DNA of 49,280 nucleotides, taken from the NCBI GenBank assembly GCA_030407315.1, contig JALQPE010000729.1, positions 1 to 49,280 of the forward strand, given 5' to 3'. This DNA comes from Asparagopsis taxiformis (taxonomy: Eukaryota; Rhodophyta; Florideophyceae; Bonnemaisoniales; Bonnemaisoniaceae). Positions 11,501 to 20,053 of the stretch are shown here, one piece after another; positions within the stretch are counted from its first letter, which is position 1; each line of letters opens with the position of its first letter. Both the position numbers and the translations under genes were made by a program. Below the pieces are notes generated by a model, which worked only from the letters and a program-made list of their open reading frames with translations, ran no database searches and was not told the DNA's origin.

Positions 11501-11609
11501 CATGAGCAAAAATGGCTATTTTTCCAGCCCAGAATTTAGTTCGTACAGTGGTGAAAAACCAGGCCACGTCGCTGGTTAAAACGATCCCCAACCTCTGGAT
11601 AAGCCCCAT
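8574..11609 (-). CDS. DNA amino-methyltransferase fused to SET domain
   Basis: The ORF is open from 11726 (1,050 codons), but its first ~40 codons read through a CTGGTT-rich repeat and begin with GTG, so I use the ATG at 11609. Residues are numbered from 11726. Residues 80-380 form an unrecognised domain; 380-450 are disordered. The methyltransferase has motif IV LTDPPYN (DPPY 495-498), a long acidic insert (570-605), then motif I DPFSGTFATG (731-740). This IV-before-I order defines the beta class of N6-adenine/N4-cytosine methyltransferases, and DPPY rather than SPPY favours adenine. A SET domain follows (about 881-1044): GRGLFA, YYG, FINDPRY (975-981), NVEFVEN, and a final PGQELYVHYG, matching the SET cofactor/lysine-channel motifs. 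No pre-SET or post-SET cysteines are evident. It may therefore modify both DNA and a protein lysine, presumably on chromatin. The fusion is intact and has no obvious inactivating change. Confidence 0.85.
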   Translation of the reverse strand: MGLIQRLGIVLTSDVAWFFTTVRTKFWAGKIAIFAHAVTEEQFLALQGRLSMAFSGRSKNAGVEADVAEIVMAEMNVERAKQIVRLALPIAEFSRQDELIGQWVEHCILSGIVPQTFLIGCNMLPSPLQAPQRGEPSAFVLAPPETFEVLMYLQALSIIRNHNKNLPRRRIGDAAEEGNEAARVPAHRKSTNRACYVVQVLYHAWTDVAFAAKFSSFEELMAPYIIFDSSEHWFDVLDEGLFAPMEQKLDLYHDKAPLSHPDGYGGKVETRTSAQHSAFRDLVRKFFDRLQFLIVNPDLYTWPESDRWGALEIYLSSGNPDKLPAYFDTLDEDVMAVLRPAPQAADAEKVPKPVDDTPTRRNTGGRGLVPLTRHTTRLQLGPRRTSLTAQGPSPPSPSPHATEEQESEGQALAKDFLSKMSQYCRVYDVPFEDLVSADESREHVPITGNVQLILTDPPYNVRRKRNDSNSSYDRLTAEDMQASIEVFDELLRPGGHGIVFCSVLQFYEWFHYLETYKGPQSEGPTDAAASDDGSDEEEVTSMNSDSEASQHSGEESADEEEEEDVVRNSVFFVDEVPLLFVRLPGHLYQMPGRKRYQRMNMAEVAIHFWKRGVPFKTGSEMVAYRNHGYMDGTYPAWCNVTINMPAIDSNEMVWRTRSTTGATVRVRAEQKSVALMMELISQHSQPGDIVVDPFSGTFATGKAAMSLPEHRVFVGSDMDKLCVARSLPKLCAVMSRVILSNNTDMRVTTEAKQSAEKFWASPSVTMRTQRERRIIEPPPGLPLYQRFPKNIRQYLWQLCPESIASHEHMEKPVHYWPPSLRRWLQTENPRVMRAHDCVAKKLSVRPSLIKHPNAGRGLFAEQTFNVGDEVCAYYGTVVYSDMSKESMRFAYGEGHMAITKETFLMYAIKLYATAEDDENIEHPIWIVPAPFCSAQFINDPRYLRGEDTPAEDTRRMANVEFVENYSSGSTGKKLKAKDLENPKIIVVRAIRDICPGQELYVHYGTAFRAWN

Positions 11610-12150
11610 CGAATATTTTAGTAAATTTGCTGGTGAAATTCCAGTGTATGTACAGTACGGGTGGCCTGGTTGAAAACCAGTGGATTGGATGGTTTGGCCA
11701 GGGGGTACTGGTTCGCACCAGGCCACGGCGGTGGGTCGGACGGTGGTTATGATCTAGCGTACTGTGCTGGTTAATTTTAGGAGGTGATCTGGATCTAGAC
11801 CTGCCAATAAAGTGGAGTATACCAGTTTTGGTGATGGAATATGACCAGAGGGTAGGCTGGTTGTTGGCACAGTGAGTGCTGGTTGGAAACCAGCACATCA
11901 TCTGGTTGAAACCAGCCTACCCACTGGTTTTCAACCAGACCCGACACTGGTTTGAAGCAGTCGAAAGACTGGAATAATTCCATCGTCTGAAGTAGATTCT
12001 ACCAATGTATACACAGGTGTTTTCCATCATATTGTATGGATTTTTGTTGCAGTGTAATGGTTGCAAACCAGCAGTATAGATAGATTGTAGTACTGATTTG
12101 ACTGGTAAAGTACCATCCAAGAAGGTGGTTGAAGGGCTGGAAGGACGGGA
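11500..12150. repeat. CTGGTT/AACCAG-rich element, copy 1
   Basis: About 650 bp densely studded with CTGGTT and its complement AACCAG, often paired as CTGGTTGAAACCAG-type short palindromes. A second copy lies at about 17.30-17.76 kb. Both copies abut a TTGCTCATGCTGTG segment. Here the element overlaps the open 5' extension of the methyltransferase-SET ORF, so the annotated N-terminus of that protein may be repeat-derived. Confidence 0.7.
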
Positions 12151-13019
12151 AATTTACCACCGGACGGGATGGAATGGACAGGATGGGACGCTGGCTTTCA
12201 GCGGGTGGGAGACGCCACTATTCTAATCATAGGATCTAGGATGGGAAGTGTAGGACAGATAAGAACTGAACATATGACAGATTGGTCATGTCGACCAGAA
12301 TTACATCTTCTTCCTGGTAGGGAAGGGGACTGCAAGTTTATTCTGAAGAGGGCTGAATTAAAGTATTGATAGTACTACCATTTCTACTCTACAAAACTGC
12401 TATCTATGTACTGTGAGCTGTAGAAAACTAAAGCCTATTTCCTATTTCGGAGTAGAGACGAAATAAAGTATGGATATGATGAATAGAGGAAAAAGTTAGA
12501 AATTGAAATGAACCCATAGCGGTTGAAGAGAAGGTGAAAATACGTACCGAAAGGGGAGCGGGAGGGGAGAATGAGAAGAAAGAACCGAATTATGGGAGAG
12601 AGAAAGTCTGTTAGTATTTGTTGCAACGTCTTGGTCAGAGTAGAGATGGAGAACTTAATGGTTACATGGGAAGGGGGAGGGAATTGAGAAAGTAGAAGGA
12701 GATCCCCAATAGGGGAAAAACCTGGGTGATAACGAGAGAGAGTGACGAGAAGAGTGGAAAAGAGTGACGGTAGGCGCTTAAATGTCGACAGAAGGTGTCC
12801 GTGGCGGTCAGAAACGACGCTTGGCACGACGCTTGGCGAAACTAAAGCGCGCACTTTTTTCTATTTCAAAAAATGGCGGACAATTGTGCCGCACAGCAAA
12901 TGAAGACGTCCAAGATGGTCACAAATCTTACAGCGCACCATGCGCCGTGAGTACAGTGAAAGAACAAAGATGTTCAGAGAATGAGAATGAAATCAGAAGG
13001 ATGAAGTCGAAAGAACGCG
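12151..13019. other. Gene-free stretch, purine-rich
   Basis: No credible gene. The plus strand from about 12430 to 12780 is strongly purine-rich (GAGAGAAAG-type runs). The ORFs it gives on the minus strand are low-complexity serine/leucine/phenylalanine-rich. A short direct repeat around GACGCTTGGC occurs near 12815-12835. Confidence 0.6.
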
Positions 13020-13088
13020 GTATGGAATATGCATATTCCATACTTGTACATCCCTCTTTACACATGTGTAAAGAGGGATGTACAAGTA
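13020..13088. repeat. Two abutting perfect palindromes (24 and 48 bp)
   Basis: Positions 13020-13043 form a 24-bp perfect palindrome centred on ATGCAT. Positions 13041-13088 form a 48-bp perfect palindrome (arms of 24 bp starting TACTTGTACATCC) centred on ACATGT. The two overlap by three bases and have no unpaired centre. Confidence 0.95.
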
Positions 13089-13413
13089 GTGGTTAAAAAG
13101 CACAAAAAGATATTAGAGTGTAAGTACGTATAGATGGAATGAGTTATTATCAGGGAGCAGAGCAGAAAAGACTTTCACGTAAAGATTTAATGTTTTGATG
13201 TTGTGTGAGGTGGGAAAGTAGAGAAGGGCACATAGATTGTTAGCAATATATAAATTTATATGAACAATATTGTACCGAGTAGTAATAGAAAGCTAGCCTG
13301 CCCTCGGAGGGTGTCTATTTCCTCTAGTGGTGATAGAAAAAGGTCCGCCATCGAGGAAAGATGGACCACCATGTGTAATAGAACGAGTAGAAAAGTTGAT
13401 GGAGCATATATGC

Positions 13414-13485
13414 TCTCATCCACAACTGTACTCCTGAACTATAGCTCAGGAGCTCCTGACTGTACTAGTACAGTTGTGGATGAGA
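13414..13485. repeat. Nested inverted repeat with 19-bp perfect arms
   Basis: Arms 13414-13432 and 13467-13485 (TCTCATCCACAACTGTACT and its complement) are perfect. The 34-bp interior itself contains an AGGAGCTCCT palindrome and a CCTGA...TCAGG pair, so the whole can fold as nested stems. Confidence 0.9.
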
Positions 13486-13692
13486 CAGACCTTTCAAACA
13501 CCAGCGGTAAGAGGCCGAAACCAGCTTCCCATGAGCTTCTGTACCTCGCATTCTCCAGATTCATACTTTGAGACAGGATAGACTAGCGCACATGGATGTA
13601 GAGGATATGAAACGGTATCGGAAGCAGTAGTCTGATCGGTTCTCTGTTCCCGAAGAAATACTTCCAGGACTATCCAGAGTGTAGGATAAGAT

Positions 13693-13738
13693 GACATGGA
13701 AAGAACACGAGTCGATCAACTCCTGTTCTTTCCATGTC
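13693..13738. repeat. Inverted repeat, 15-bp perfect arms
   Basis: GACATGGAAAGAACA at 13693-13707 is exactly complementary to 13724-13738, with a 16-bp loop that contains a further partial GAG...CTC pairing. Confidence 0.9.
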
Positions 13739-13827
13739 TTCGAAGACAGAAACCGGCAGCACGCCTGAAGGACAGAACCCTTTGTGACCTCCTCAGGTTT
13801 AGAGCAATCACGGAAAGCAGAAGTACG

Positions 13828-13861
13828 GGAGGTGCCGGATGTTTAACCATCCGGTACCTCC
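13828..13861. repeat. Inverted repeat, 13-bp arms, one mismatch
   Basis: GGAGGTGCCGGAT (13828-13840) pairs with ATCCGGTACCTCC (13849-13861) with a single mismatch and an 8-bp loop. Confidence 0.85.
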
Positions 13862-13934
13862 AGTACCAATTGGTCAGAAGAGGTCCACCGGACGCCTTTG
13901 GCGAGATACCCGAGAATATTCTCAGGCAAATCTA

Positions 13935-13958
13935 CTTCTCATCCATATGGATGAGAAG
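13935..13958. repeat. 24-bp perfect palindrome
   Basis: The 12-bp arm CTTCTCATCCAT is followed immediately by its exact complement, centred on CATATG, with no spacer. Confidence 0.95.
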
Positions 13959-14094
13959 CTACTCACTACTAGTAGTTTTGCTTGCACATTCGTAAACAGC
14001 TGTAGAACTGGAGAGCTTCACCGTCACCCACGAGTAGTGGTTGTAAAGGGAGAAGAAGCACGGGTGGAAGGATGTGCAAAGATGATTGAGAAAT

Positions 14095-14134
14095 GGGTCA
14101 ACGATAGTGCACCATGGTTCACTATGGTTGACCC
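14095..14134. repeat. 40-bp palindrome with two mismatches
   Basis: Twenty-base arms starting GGGTCAAC and centred between 14114 and 14115 match at 18 of 20 positions. It resembles the perfect palindromes nearby but looks older. Confidence 0.85.
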
Positions 14135-14257
14135 ACTTCACTAGAAAACCAAGATACCATATTGGATACTGGTTTACTTGAGACACACCCTTATCCAGGA
14201 AGACGAAGGGAGGGGCAATACACCGTTCAGAACCTCCTGACGCCGTTTTTTCATACT

Positions 14258-14980
14258 CGACTTAGTCGAGTAAAACTCAATCTGGGTAGCAAACTAGTCC
14301 GGATTGAGTTTTGCTCGACCACTTCCAGTATGCCAAATATTTGGCCTCTCTGCAGATTTCGCTCTAGTCTACGAAGATGCTGGTAATTACAATGTAATTG
14401 AAGTAATTGTAATTCCATTTTTTGGAGCACACTAGATTCTCGAGACCGACTCGCTGGCGAGATAATTACTTTCCGTAATTAGTAGTTGAAATTGACATTC
14501 AATTGCAATTACTTCAATTACAATGTAAGTACCACCATATTCAGAAACTAGAGCAAATTCCATGGGAGGGTAAAAAAAATTGTCATACCTGAATTGGTCG
14601 AGCAAAACTCAATCCGGCCTAGTCCGTTTCCCGGATTGAGTTTTGCTCGACCAATTCCGGTATGACAAATTTTTTGACCCCCCTGTAGATTTCACTCTAG
14701 TTTCCAATTATGGTGGTAATTACATTGCAATTGAAGTAATTGCAATTGAGTGTCAATTTCAACTACTAATTACGGAAAGTAATTATCTCGCCAGCGAGTC
14801 GGTCTCGAGAATCTAGTATGCTCCAAAAAATGGAATTACAATTACTTCAATTACATTGTAATTACCAGCATATTCGTAAACTAGAGTGAAATCTACAGGA
14901 GGGTCAAAAAATTTGTCATATCGGAATTAGTCGAGCAAAACTCAATCTGGAAAGCAAGCAACGCCGGATTGAGTATTGCC
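14258..14980. mobile_element. Foldback element, ~350-bp inverted arms
   Basis: A near-perfect large inverted repeat centred on a 13-bp loop at 14618-14630. The innermost 27 bp (14591-14617 and 14631-14657) are perfect. Further out, a ~155-bp block (about 14388-14545 against 14705-14870) differs at only about four positions. A GAGCAAAACTCAATC / GATTGAGTTTTGCTC palindromic module occurs at the left end, the centre and the right end. No coding sequence lies inside. This is the structure of a foldback or MITE-like non-autonomous element; no clear target-site duplication could be identified by eye. Confidence 0.85.
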
Positions 14981-15107
14981 AAACTAGTCTTTGGGCTGTA
15001 ACGTCCATCCATAGTCACCCACAACATGTCTACTAGTCCTCCAGCCTCACCCGCTTTGGATGCGACGCTTATGCTCTTTGCCCCTCTCCATACCATACAA
15101 GTCCCTC

Positions 15108-16751
15108 ATGCCTCCTCCCAGCGAAAACAACGACCTGCTCTGCGAAATAGAAGAGACGTACTCCGCACTTCTTCAACGGTTTCTCGCTCCTATACATGAT
15201 GAATTGGCCGCTTTGCGCTATCTCGCTTCCATTCTAGAGGATACCAACACGCGTGGCGTTTCATGCCGGGACCGCGGTCCCGACATTCACATTGCTTGCC
15301 AGGTCGTGAACAGCATTTTCACCAACAAAGCCACCGTCTCCCGCTTTGTAGCTCACTGCACCATAAAGGAATTGGCGAGGACTGGCACTCCGTTCGAAAA
15401 CTCCTCTGCAAACCCTTCTCAACCTTCCAATTTATGTCCAGCTCTGCTCCTCGCCGCGTTGTCCTTCTCCCAATTCTCTTCCGCCCCTTCAGATACCACA
15501 CAGTCCAAGCGGTCCCTCATCACCAGCCCTGTCGGGAAGAAACACGTCTACCTTCAGCGGTCCATCGTCGGCTCTGCTTTCTTGTCGATGGCCAATGACC
15601 ATATCGTTAGGTGGAAGGATTCAACCATGCGCAAGGCAGGACTAGCAGACCCTGGAGAAGAAGATGACCTTAAAATGTCGACAGAACTCCGCAGCTATCC
15701 ACTTCGAAACGCGACTGTTGTGCCTCTGAACAAGCCCGCCTGGGTGCGCCTCCCAACTCAAGCTCTTCGCGAAGCATTTGCTCTCGCGATGCCTACCGAC
15801 GAAGAAAACCTCTTCGTGCCCCCTTCAAAGCGGAAAAGACTATCTACCGACTCCGACATGGAATCCATTCCAGCTCCCTCACTCTCGTCCCCCACTTTCA
15901 GAAATTCCGGTCTCGCTCCCGCCGACACTGCACCAGTTCTAATCGCTACTTCCGCGCTGCGTGCACTCACAAAGTTCTTCAACAACTCCGGAAAGACTGT
16001 GAAACTGGAGCTCCTCAAATCGTCCTTCTTTCTTCTCCACCAAGACTTCGGCGCCGCTCTCCTCGAAAATCCTGCGAGCAGAAACCATGGCTCGTTCATG
16101 ACTGGAAGCAATGAGCTCCCGATTCGTCCTCCCGATTCCATTCCGACCGCAACGAGAGCGTACGGAAACAGTGCCGAAGCACACAAAGTTTATGAAGGAA
16201 ACGACGAAATCTTCAACGCTTTCACACTCGGCTGTGAGGAGCTCATGGTTCAGCTCACCTATACTGTTTCCGTCACAGACACAGATGCTGTCTCCTCATC
16301 CCCCAGTACCTCAAAGCAGAGAAAAGCGGTGATAAAATTCTCCTTCCTCACTACCGCCATGATTCTTCTCAGCAGTCTCACTCAGTGCAATCAACGTCAC
16401 ATTCTCTGTTACAGCACGCAAAGTATTCTCGCCGCTTACAAAATTGCTCTATGTTTGAAGTCCCTCTTCTGCACAATGCTCAATGCAGAAGATTATGCAG
16501 AAGATGGCTTCCCATGTGTTGGACATCACGGCTGCCTCGACATTCGCGACTACATCCCGGGTGGCGAGCTACTCTCCAGTTTAATTTGGAAGAAGAGGAA
16601 CGTATCTGCCCATGAATATGAGACCATCAAATTTGATGAATCTGACCTTCACTCTCCGGCGTCTGAGGACCCCAATCCTTCCTGCAACGCCACAGAAGAT
16701 TTGCAACCCCTCTACGAAGATGAACAGCTTGTAATATCCCTCGTAAAGTGA
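15108..16751 (+). CDS. Unrecognised protein, 547 aa or longer
   Basis: The frame is open from 15060; I prefer the ATG at 15108 because the first 16 codons are atypical and abut the foldback element. The protein begins with a leucine-rich, helix-prone stretch (ETYSALLQRFLAPIHDELAA), has a basic nuclear-localisation-like patch near residue 250 (SKRKR), and continues with a globular part containing a Cys/His-bearing segment (GFPCVGHHGCLD) near residue 480. I recognise no family and see no catalytic motif. The terminal codons overlap a strong splice donor (AAA|GTGAGT at 16748); an acceptor with a pyrimidine tract (CTTCCTTCTACTAG, ending 16870) would join an in-frame 53-codon exon to 17030. The true C-terminus may therefore lie there. 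Confidence 0.65.
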   Translation: MPPPSENNDLLCEIEETYSALLQRFLAPIHDELAALRYLASILEDTNTRGVSCRDRGPDIHIACQVVNSIFTNKATVSRFVAHCTIKELARTGTPFENSSANPSQPSNLCPALLLAALSFSQFSSAPSDTTQSKRSLITSPVGKKHVYLQRSIVGSAFLSMANDHIVRWKDSTMRKAGLADPGEEDDLKMSTELRSYPLRNATVVPLNKPAWVRLPTQALREAFALAMPTDEENLFVPPSKRKRLSTDSDMESIPAPSLSSPTFRNSGLAPADTAPVLIATSALRALTKFFNNSGKTVKLELLKSSFFLLHQDFGAALLENPASRNHGSFMTGSNELPIRPPDSIPTATRAYGNSAEAHKVYEGNDEIFNAFTLGCEELMVQLTYTVSVTDTDAVSSSPSTSKQRKAVIKFSFLTTAMILLSSLTQCNQRHILCYSTQSILAAYKIALCLKSLFCTMLNAEDYAEDGFPCVGHHGCLDIRDYIPGGELLSSLIWKKRNVSAHEYETIKFDESDLHSPASEDPNPSCNATEDLQPLYEDEQLVISLVK

Positions 16752-17297
16752 GTCTTGCCCCATACCTAGAGATAGCTACTTCAAACCCTGCCGTAAAACT
16801 TTATGTTTGTTGTCACCTTCATACTTAGTAAGTGCCCATTTTACTGCTTTCACCTCCTTCCTTCTACTAGCACCTTTCTACATCCTCCTATAAGAGATCT
16901 GGTGCACGCGAGCGGGCATATTGGTCGTTTAAAATCTATCTTGGTAACTGGAAGAATTGCATTTGTACGGATCCGTATGCATACGCGGTGGAAGCAGTGG
17001 AATGCCAATCTGCATATATGCAGATTATGACCGCGATGCCAAACCATTTCCTGACCTACTGTACAACGTCAATCGCTCCACTCTTCATTGTAATTCCCGT
17101 GTTCACTCCGACCCCACCGCCCAATTCACCTCCCTTCCAGTACTACAATACTATACTACCTATCAATTATTTCCTAGCTTTCTACCTTCTAACCTACCTC
17201 AACATAGGAAATTTCCCTCCTTCATGGCAACACCAGAATATATTCCAAGAAACAATTTCATACATGCACCTAGCCTACAAGCAGCGCATCCCAAGAC
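16752..17297. other. Downstream region with possible second exon and 20-bp palindrome
   Basis: Positions 16871-17030 are open in the phase needed to extend the upstream gene by about 53 residues if a 123-nt intron (16748-16870) is removed. A 20-bp perfect palindrome centred on ATAT (AATCTGCATATATGCAGATT) lies at 17007-17026, inside that possible exon. The rest to 17297 is pyrimidine-rich with no supported gene. Confidence 0.4.
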
Positions 17298-17760
17298 ATT
17301 GCTCATGCGTAAGTTCATTTACACCATGTCCCACACTACACCTACTGTAATGGAACCACCAGAACCAGCGAAACCAGCCTCCCAAACTAGTCTATGCACT
17401 GGTTTCAACCACCCTCCGTACTGTATCCGTCGCTGGTTTGCCATTCCCGTCATTCCATAGCCAAAATTAATAATTTCAATGGTTTTATCCCACCCCCCGC
17501 TGGCCGTCAGCGAATGGACGGGCGCAAATCTAAAACCATCAAAAAAACCATACCCAACTACAGTACAGAACCAGCCTTTCAGCCTGGCCTGACCAATGCA
17601 TTCCTCTGGTTTTTTCCATCCCATTTCTCTACTGTATCCAGCCAGGTCGCGTGGTTTTTTTCCAATAAAATTTATAAATTTTGCTCTGGCCGGCTATTCC
17701 ATCGAAATCTACTGGTTCAAACCAGTGAAATCAATGGTTTTCTCAAAAATTGCTCATGCT
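17298..17760. repeat. CTGGTT-rich element, copy 2
   Basis: Second CTGGTT/AACCAG-rich stretch. The 11-bp word ATTGCTCATGC is present in direct orientation at the left edge (about 17298) and the right edge (about 17748), which could be a target duplication or part of the element. The right edge abuts a truncated minus-strand ORF. The element has no coding capacity of its own. Confidence 0.6.
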
Positions 17761-18032
17761 GTGGTGCCCTGCGCAACCCAAGCGCCAAGGTCCGCGTATG
17801 TGAAACCTCCCGGCTTGTCCGTCAAGTCTGCGAAACTTGAGTGCGCGAACAAATCCAGCAAGAGGCGGAGGAAGTCTTTGCCAGCGAGAGTAGTTTCGCG
17901 GGCGGCGCGACCTACGTTTCGACGTGTACCCATGTCACTAGAATCCTCCCAAGGGCTAGCGGGTTCGCGCAGAATTGGCACGGTTGCGTCGTCAACGATC
18001 GGATTGCTGTTGCGCCTGCGCTTATTCGTCAT
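17754..18032 (-). pseudogene. N-terminal gene fragment cut by CTGGTT element
   Basis: A 92-codon ORF starts with an ATG (18032) and a basic segment (MTNKRRRNSNPIVDD), then has the mixed composition of a genuine protein N-terminus, including FADLTDKPGGFTYADLGAWV. It stops within a few codons of the CTGGTT-rich element, consistent with the rest of the gene having been replaced. No family is recognised. Confidence 0.4.
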
Positions 18033-18379
18033 AATGGAATGAGTGGAAATTCGGTACAGGATGGCGACCGCTCGGCGAGACAGTCAAATTTGACGACGTA
18101 TCTCGTGACGTTTGCACTCTTTCGTGAGGAACACTGGTTGATATCGAACGGAACAGAGTATACGGGTACACAGCAATGGAAAGGTCTTGAAACCCGTAAC
18201 CGGTGTAGGTAATAAGTTGTGACGGATACGTGGTAGAGAAAAATTTTAAAAAGATTGTGATTCCCTGTCTTTGAGTGTTGTACTGCACGGCCGCCATGGC
18301 GGCTGTGACTGCAGTCACATAGGTTGTCACAGGTGCATCACGCTTACCAGGTGAGCGACATCCGGACGGCCACTGGACA

Positions 18380-18562
18380 TGGGGATGTCCAGCTCAGATG
18401 CATTGCTGGCCAGCCCAGAAATTGTAATATTTCGGGCAGAAAAAATATTGCAAAAAACATCGATTTGGGCGGTCGATTGTGCCGTACGGCACACCCCCAT
18501 CTCAAAAACATGTTCACATGTGCATGTTTTTGAGAATAGCCCAAATTTTAATTCAAATCAGG
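18380..18562 (+). repeat. Dispersed ~200-bp structured repeat, copy B
   Basis: Plus-orientation copy containing the conserved GTGCCGTACGGCAC palindrome, the CTCAAAAACATG hairpin and the AATTCAAATCA right end. It lacks the extra right flank shared by copies A and D. Confidence 0.9.
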
Positions 18563-18819
18563 ATGCAGATATTCGCCTTCTAGCATTGTCAGAACACATT
18601 CGTATAACCACATTTGGAGAACCTGAGCCCAGAGCTATCGGTTTTGGCGGGAGCTAAGCCATATCTCATATAATTAGCAACTACTTCCCGTCAGCTGAGT
18701 GGTGGAGCCCCTGCTATTTCTACCAACGAGACATACGGGGTGTCAACTCGGCAATCGTATATGATTTGGGTGCTAAATTTATTCAAGAGACGAATGGGCT
18801 TCGAAAAGGAGCCCAACAA

Positions 18820-19160
18820 CGTTTTCTTGTGATCCATGGGTATAGGACTATTCTATTCTTCTCCAGGCTTCCACCATAGCCTCCTCCACCACCTCCGTTA
18901 ATGGATCGAATATCCGAACCGCACCTCAACATGCTTTTCTTCTCATCCATGGGTACTGACATCTCCGAGATGTGAGTCACATGTTCTGCAGGCTTCCACC
19001 GTAGCCGCCTCCTCCGCCTCCGTTAATGGCAACAATATCCGAACCGGACCTTAACATGTTTTTCTTCTCATCCATGGGTACTGACATCTCACATGTTCAA
19101 CATGTGAGATGTCAGTACCGGAGAAGTTCTCCAGGCTTCCTCCGTAGCCACCTCCTCCAC
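18820..19160. repeat. Tandem repeat of ~125-143 bp, three units
   Basis: Three units share CAGGCTTCC (at 18864, 18989 and 19132), a CTCCTCC-rich block, CCGTTAATGG, ATATCCGAACCG and TTCTTCTCATCCATGGGTA. Read on the minus strand the CTCC block would give a glycine-rich peptide, but no complete gene is supported. The segment just after CATGGGTA differs in all three units. Confidence 0.85.
19077..19119. repeat. 43-bp palindrome, 21-bp perfect arms, 1-nt loop
   Basis: Arms 19077-19097 and 19099-19119 (beginning GGTACTGACATCTCACATG) are exact complements around a single C at 19098. It replaces non-palindromic sequence present at the same place in the preceding tandem unit (about 18951-18988). Confidence 0.95.
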
Positions 19161-19702
19161 CTCCGTCTGTGGGAATCAACACAACATCACCACTGCGTCT
19201 TACCTCACACCCACATCTCTCCGGGATGAAAACGGACGGACGACATAGGGTTTGTAGACGTTTAGAATCTTGTTAGAAAAAAGTAAACGAAAGAGAACTT
19301 CTCTTTCATTGAATGATATCTCGTCCCTGTCGCAATATGTTCCATTTTCAATTTCTCGGGTTGCACACCCATCATGGGTGATGAAGGCCTGGATCGAACC
19401 CTCCGAGGGTCTTCGATGGATAGGACAGATAGTGGAAGGCTTTTAAGCCTGTGACCAAGCGGCTATTGATTGGTTGGAGGAAGGAAATTACAGAGGAAAT
19501 ATAGCTGAGTACGGTGCTCGCGATAGCTGTTAGGTTAAAGTCAAATATGTTTTTCGATTATTTTTCGTACGGAAATGCCTTGCAAAAGACGATGCTTTGT
19601 CGTTCTCCTGGAGGGAGTCCGTTGCATTGCACTCAATTCGAGAGCATCGTCATGAAGGAGAGGATTCTTTCTGCTTGTTAGAATCGGTTTAGAGCAGATA
19701 GC
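19161..19702. other. Gene-free stretch
   Basis: No supported gene or repeat. The sequence around 19390 contains GGATCGAACC, which on the minus strand resembles a tRNA T-loop, but the surrounding stems do not pair. Confidence 0.5.
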
Positions 19703-19866
19703 TAATGCATTACTGGCCAGCCCAGAAATTGTAGAATTTCGGGCAGCAAAAATATTGTAAAAAACCTTGATTTGGGCGGTCGATTGTGCCGTACGGCACA
19801 CCCCCATCTCAAAAACATGTTCACATGTGCATGTTTTTGAGAATAGCCCAAATTTTAATTCAAATC
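19703..19866 (+). repeat. Dispersed ~200-bp structured repeat, copy C
   Basis: Plus-orientation copy, shortened at its left end relative to A, B and D, with the same GTGCCGTACGGCAC palindrome, hairpin and AATTCAAATCA right end. Confidence 0.9.
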
Positions 19867-20053
19867 ATGGTGTCTAATTTGGCCACAACGGCCCCAGGCA
19901 CCGGCCGCCGCCCCGAGTGGGGTTGTCACTGGCTTCTGTAAGCACTAACTGTAAGGCTAAATGGCGTCTGACGAAGGGTCAATTTCAGGCTCAATACGCC
20001 AGGGACAGGTCTTGGTCCTTGTTCCATCATGGTCCCGCCTCACTGTCTCACAA

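Noticed and set aside
19370..19460. tRNA-like GGTTCGATCC on the minus strand
   Set aside because: The five-base stems needed around the T-loop do not pair, and no acceptor or anticodon arm can be drawn.
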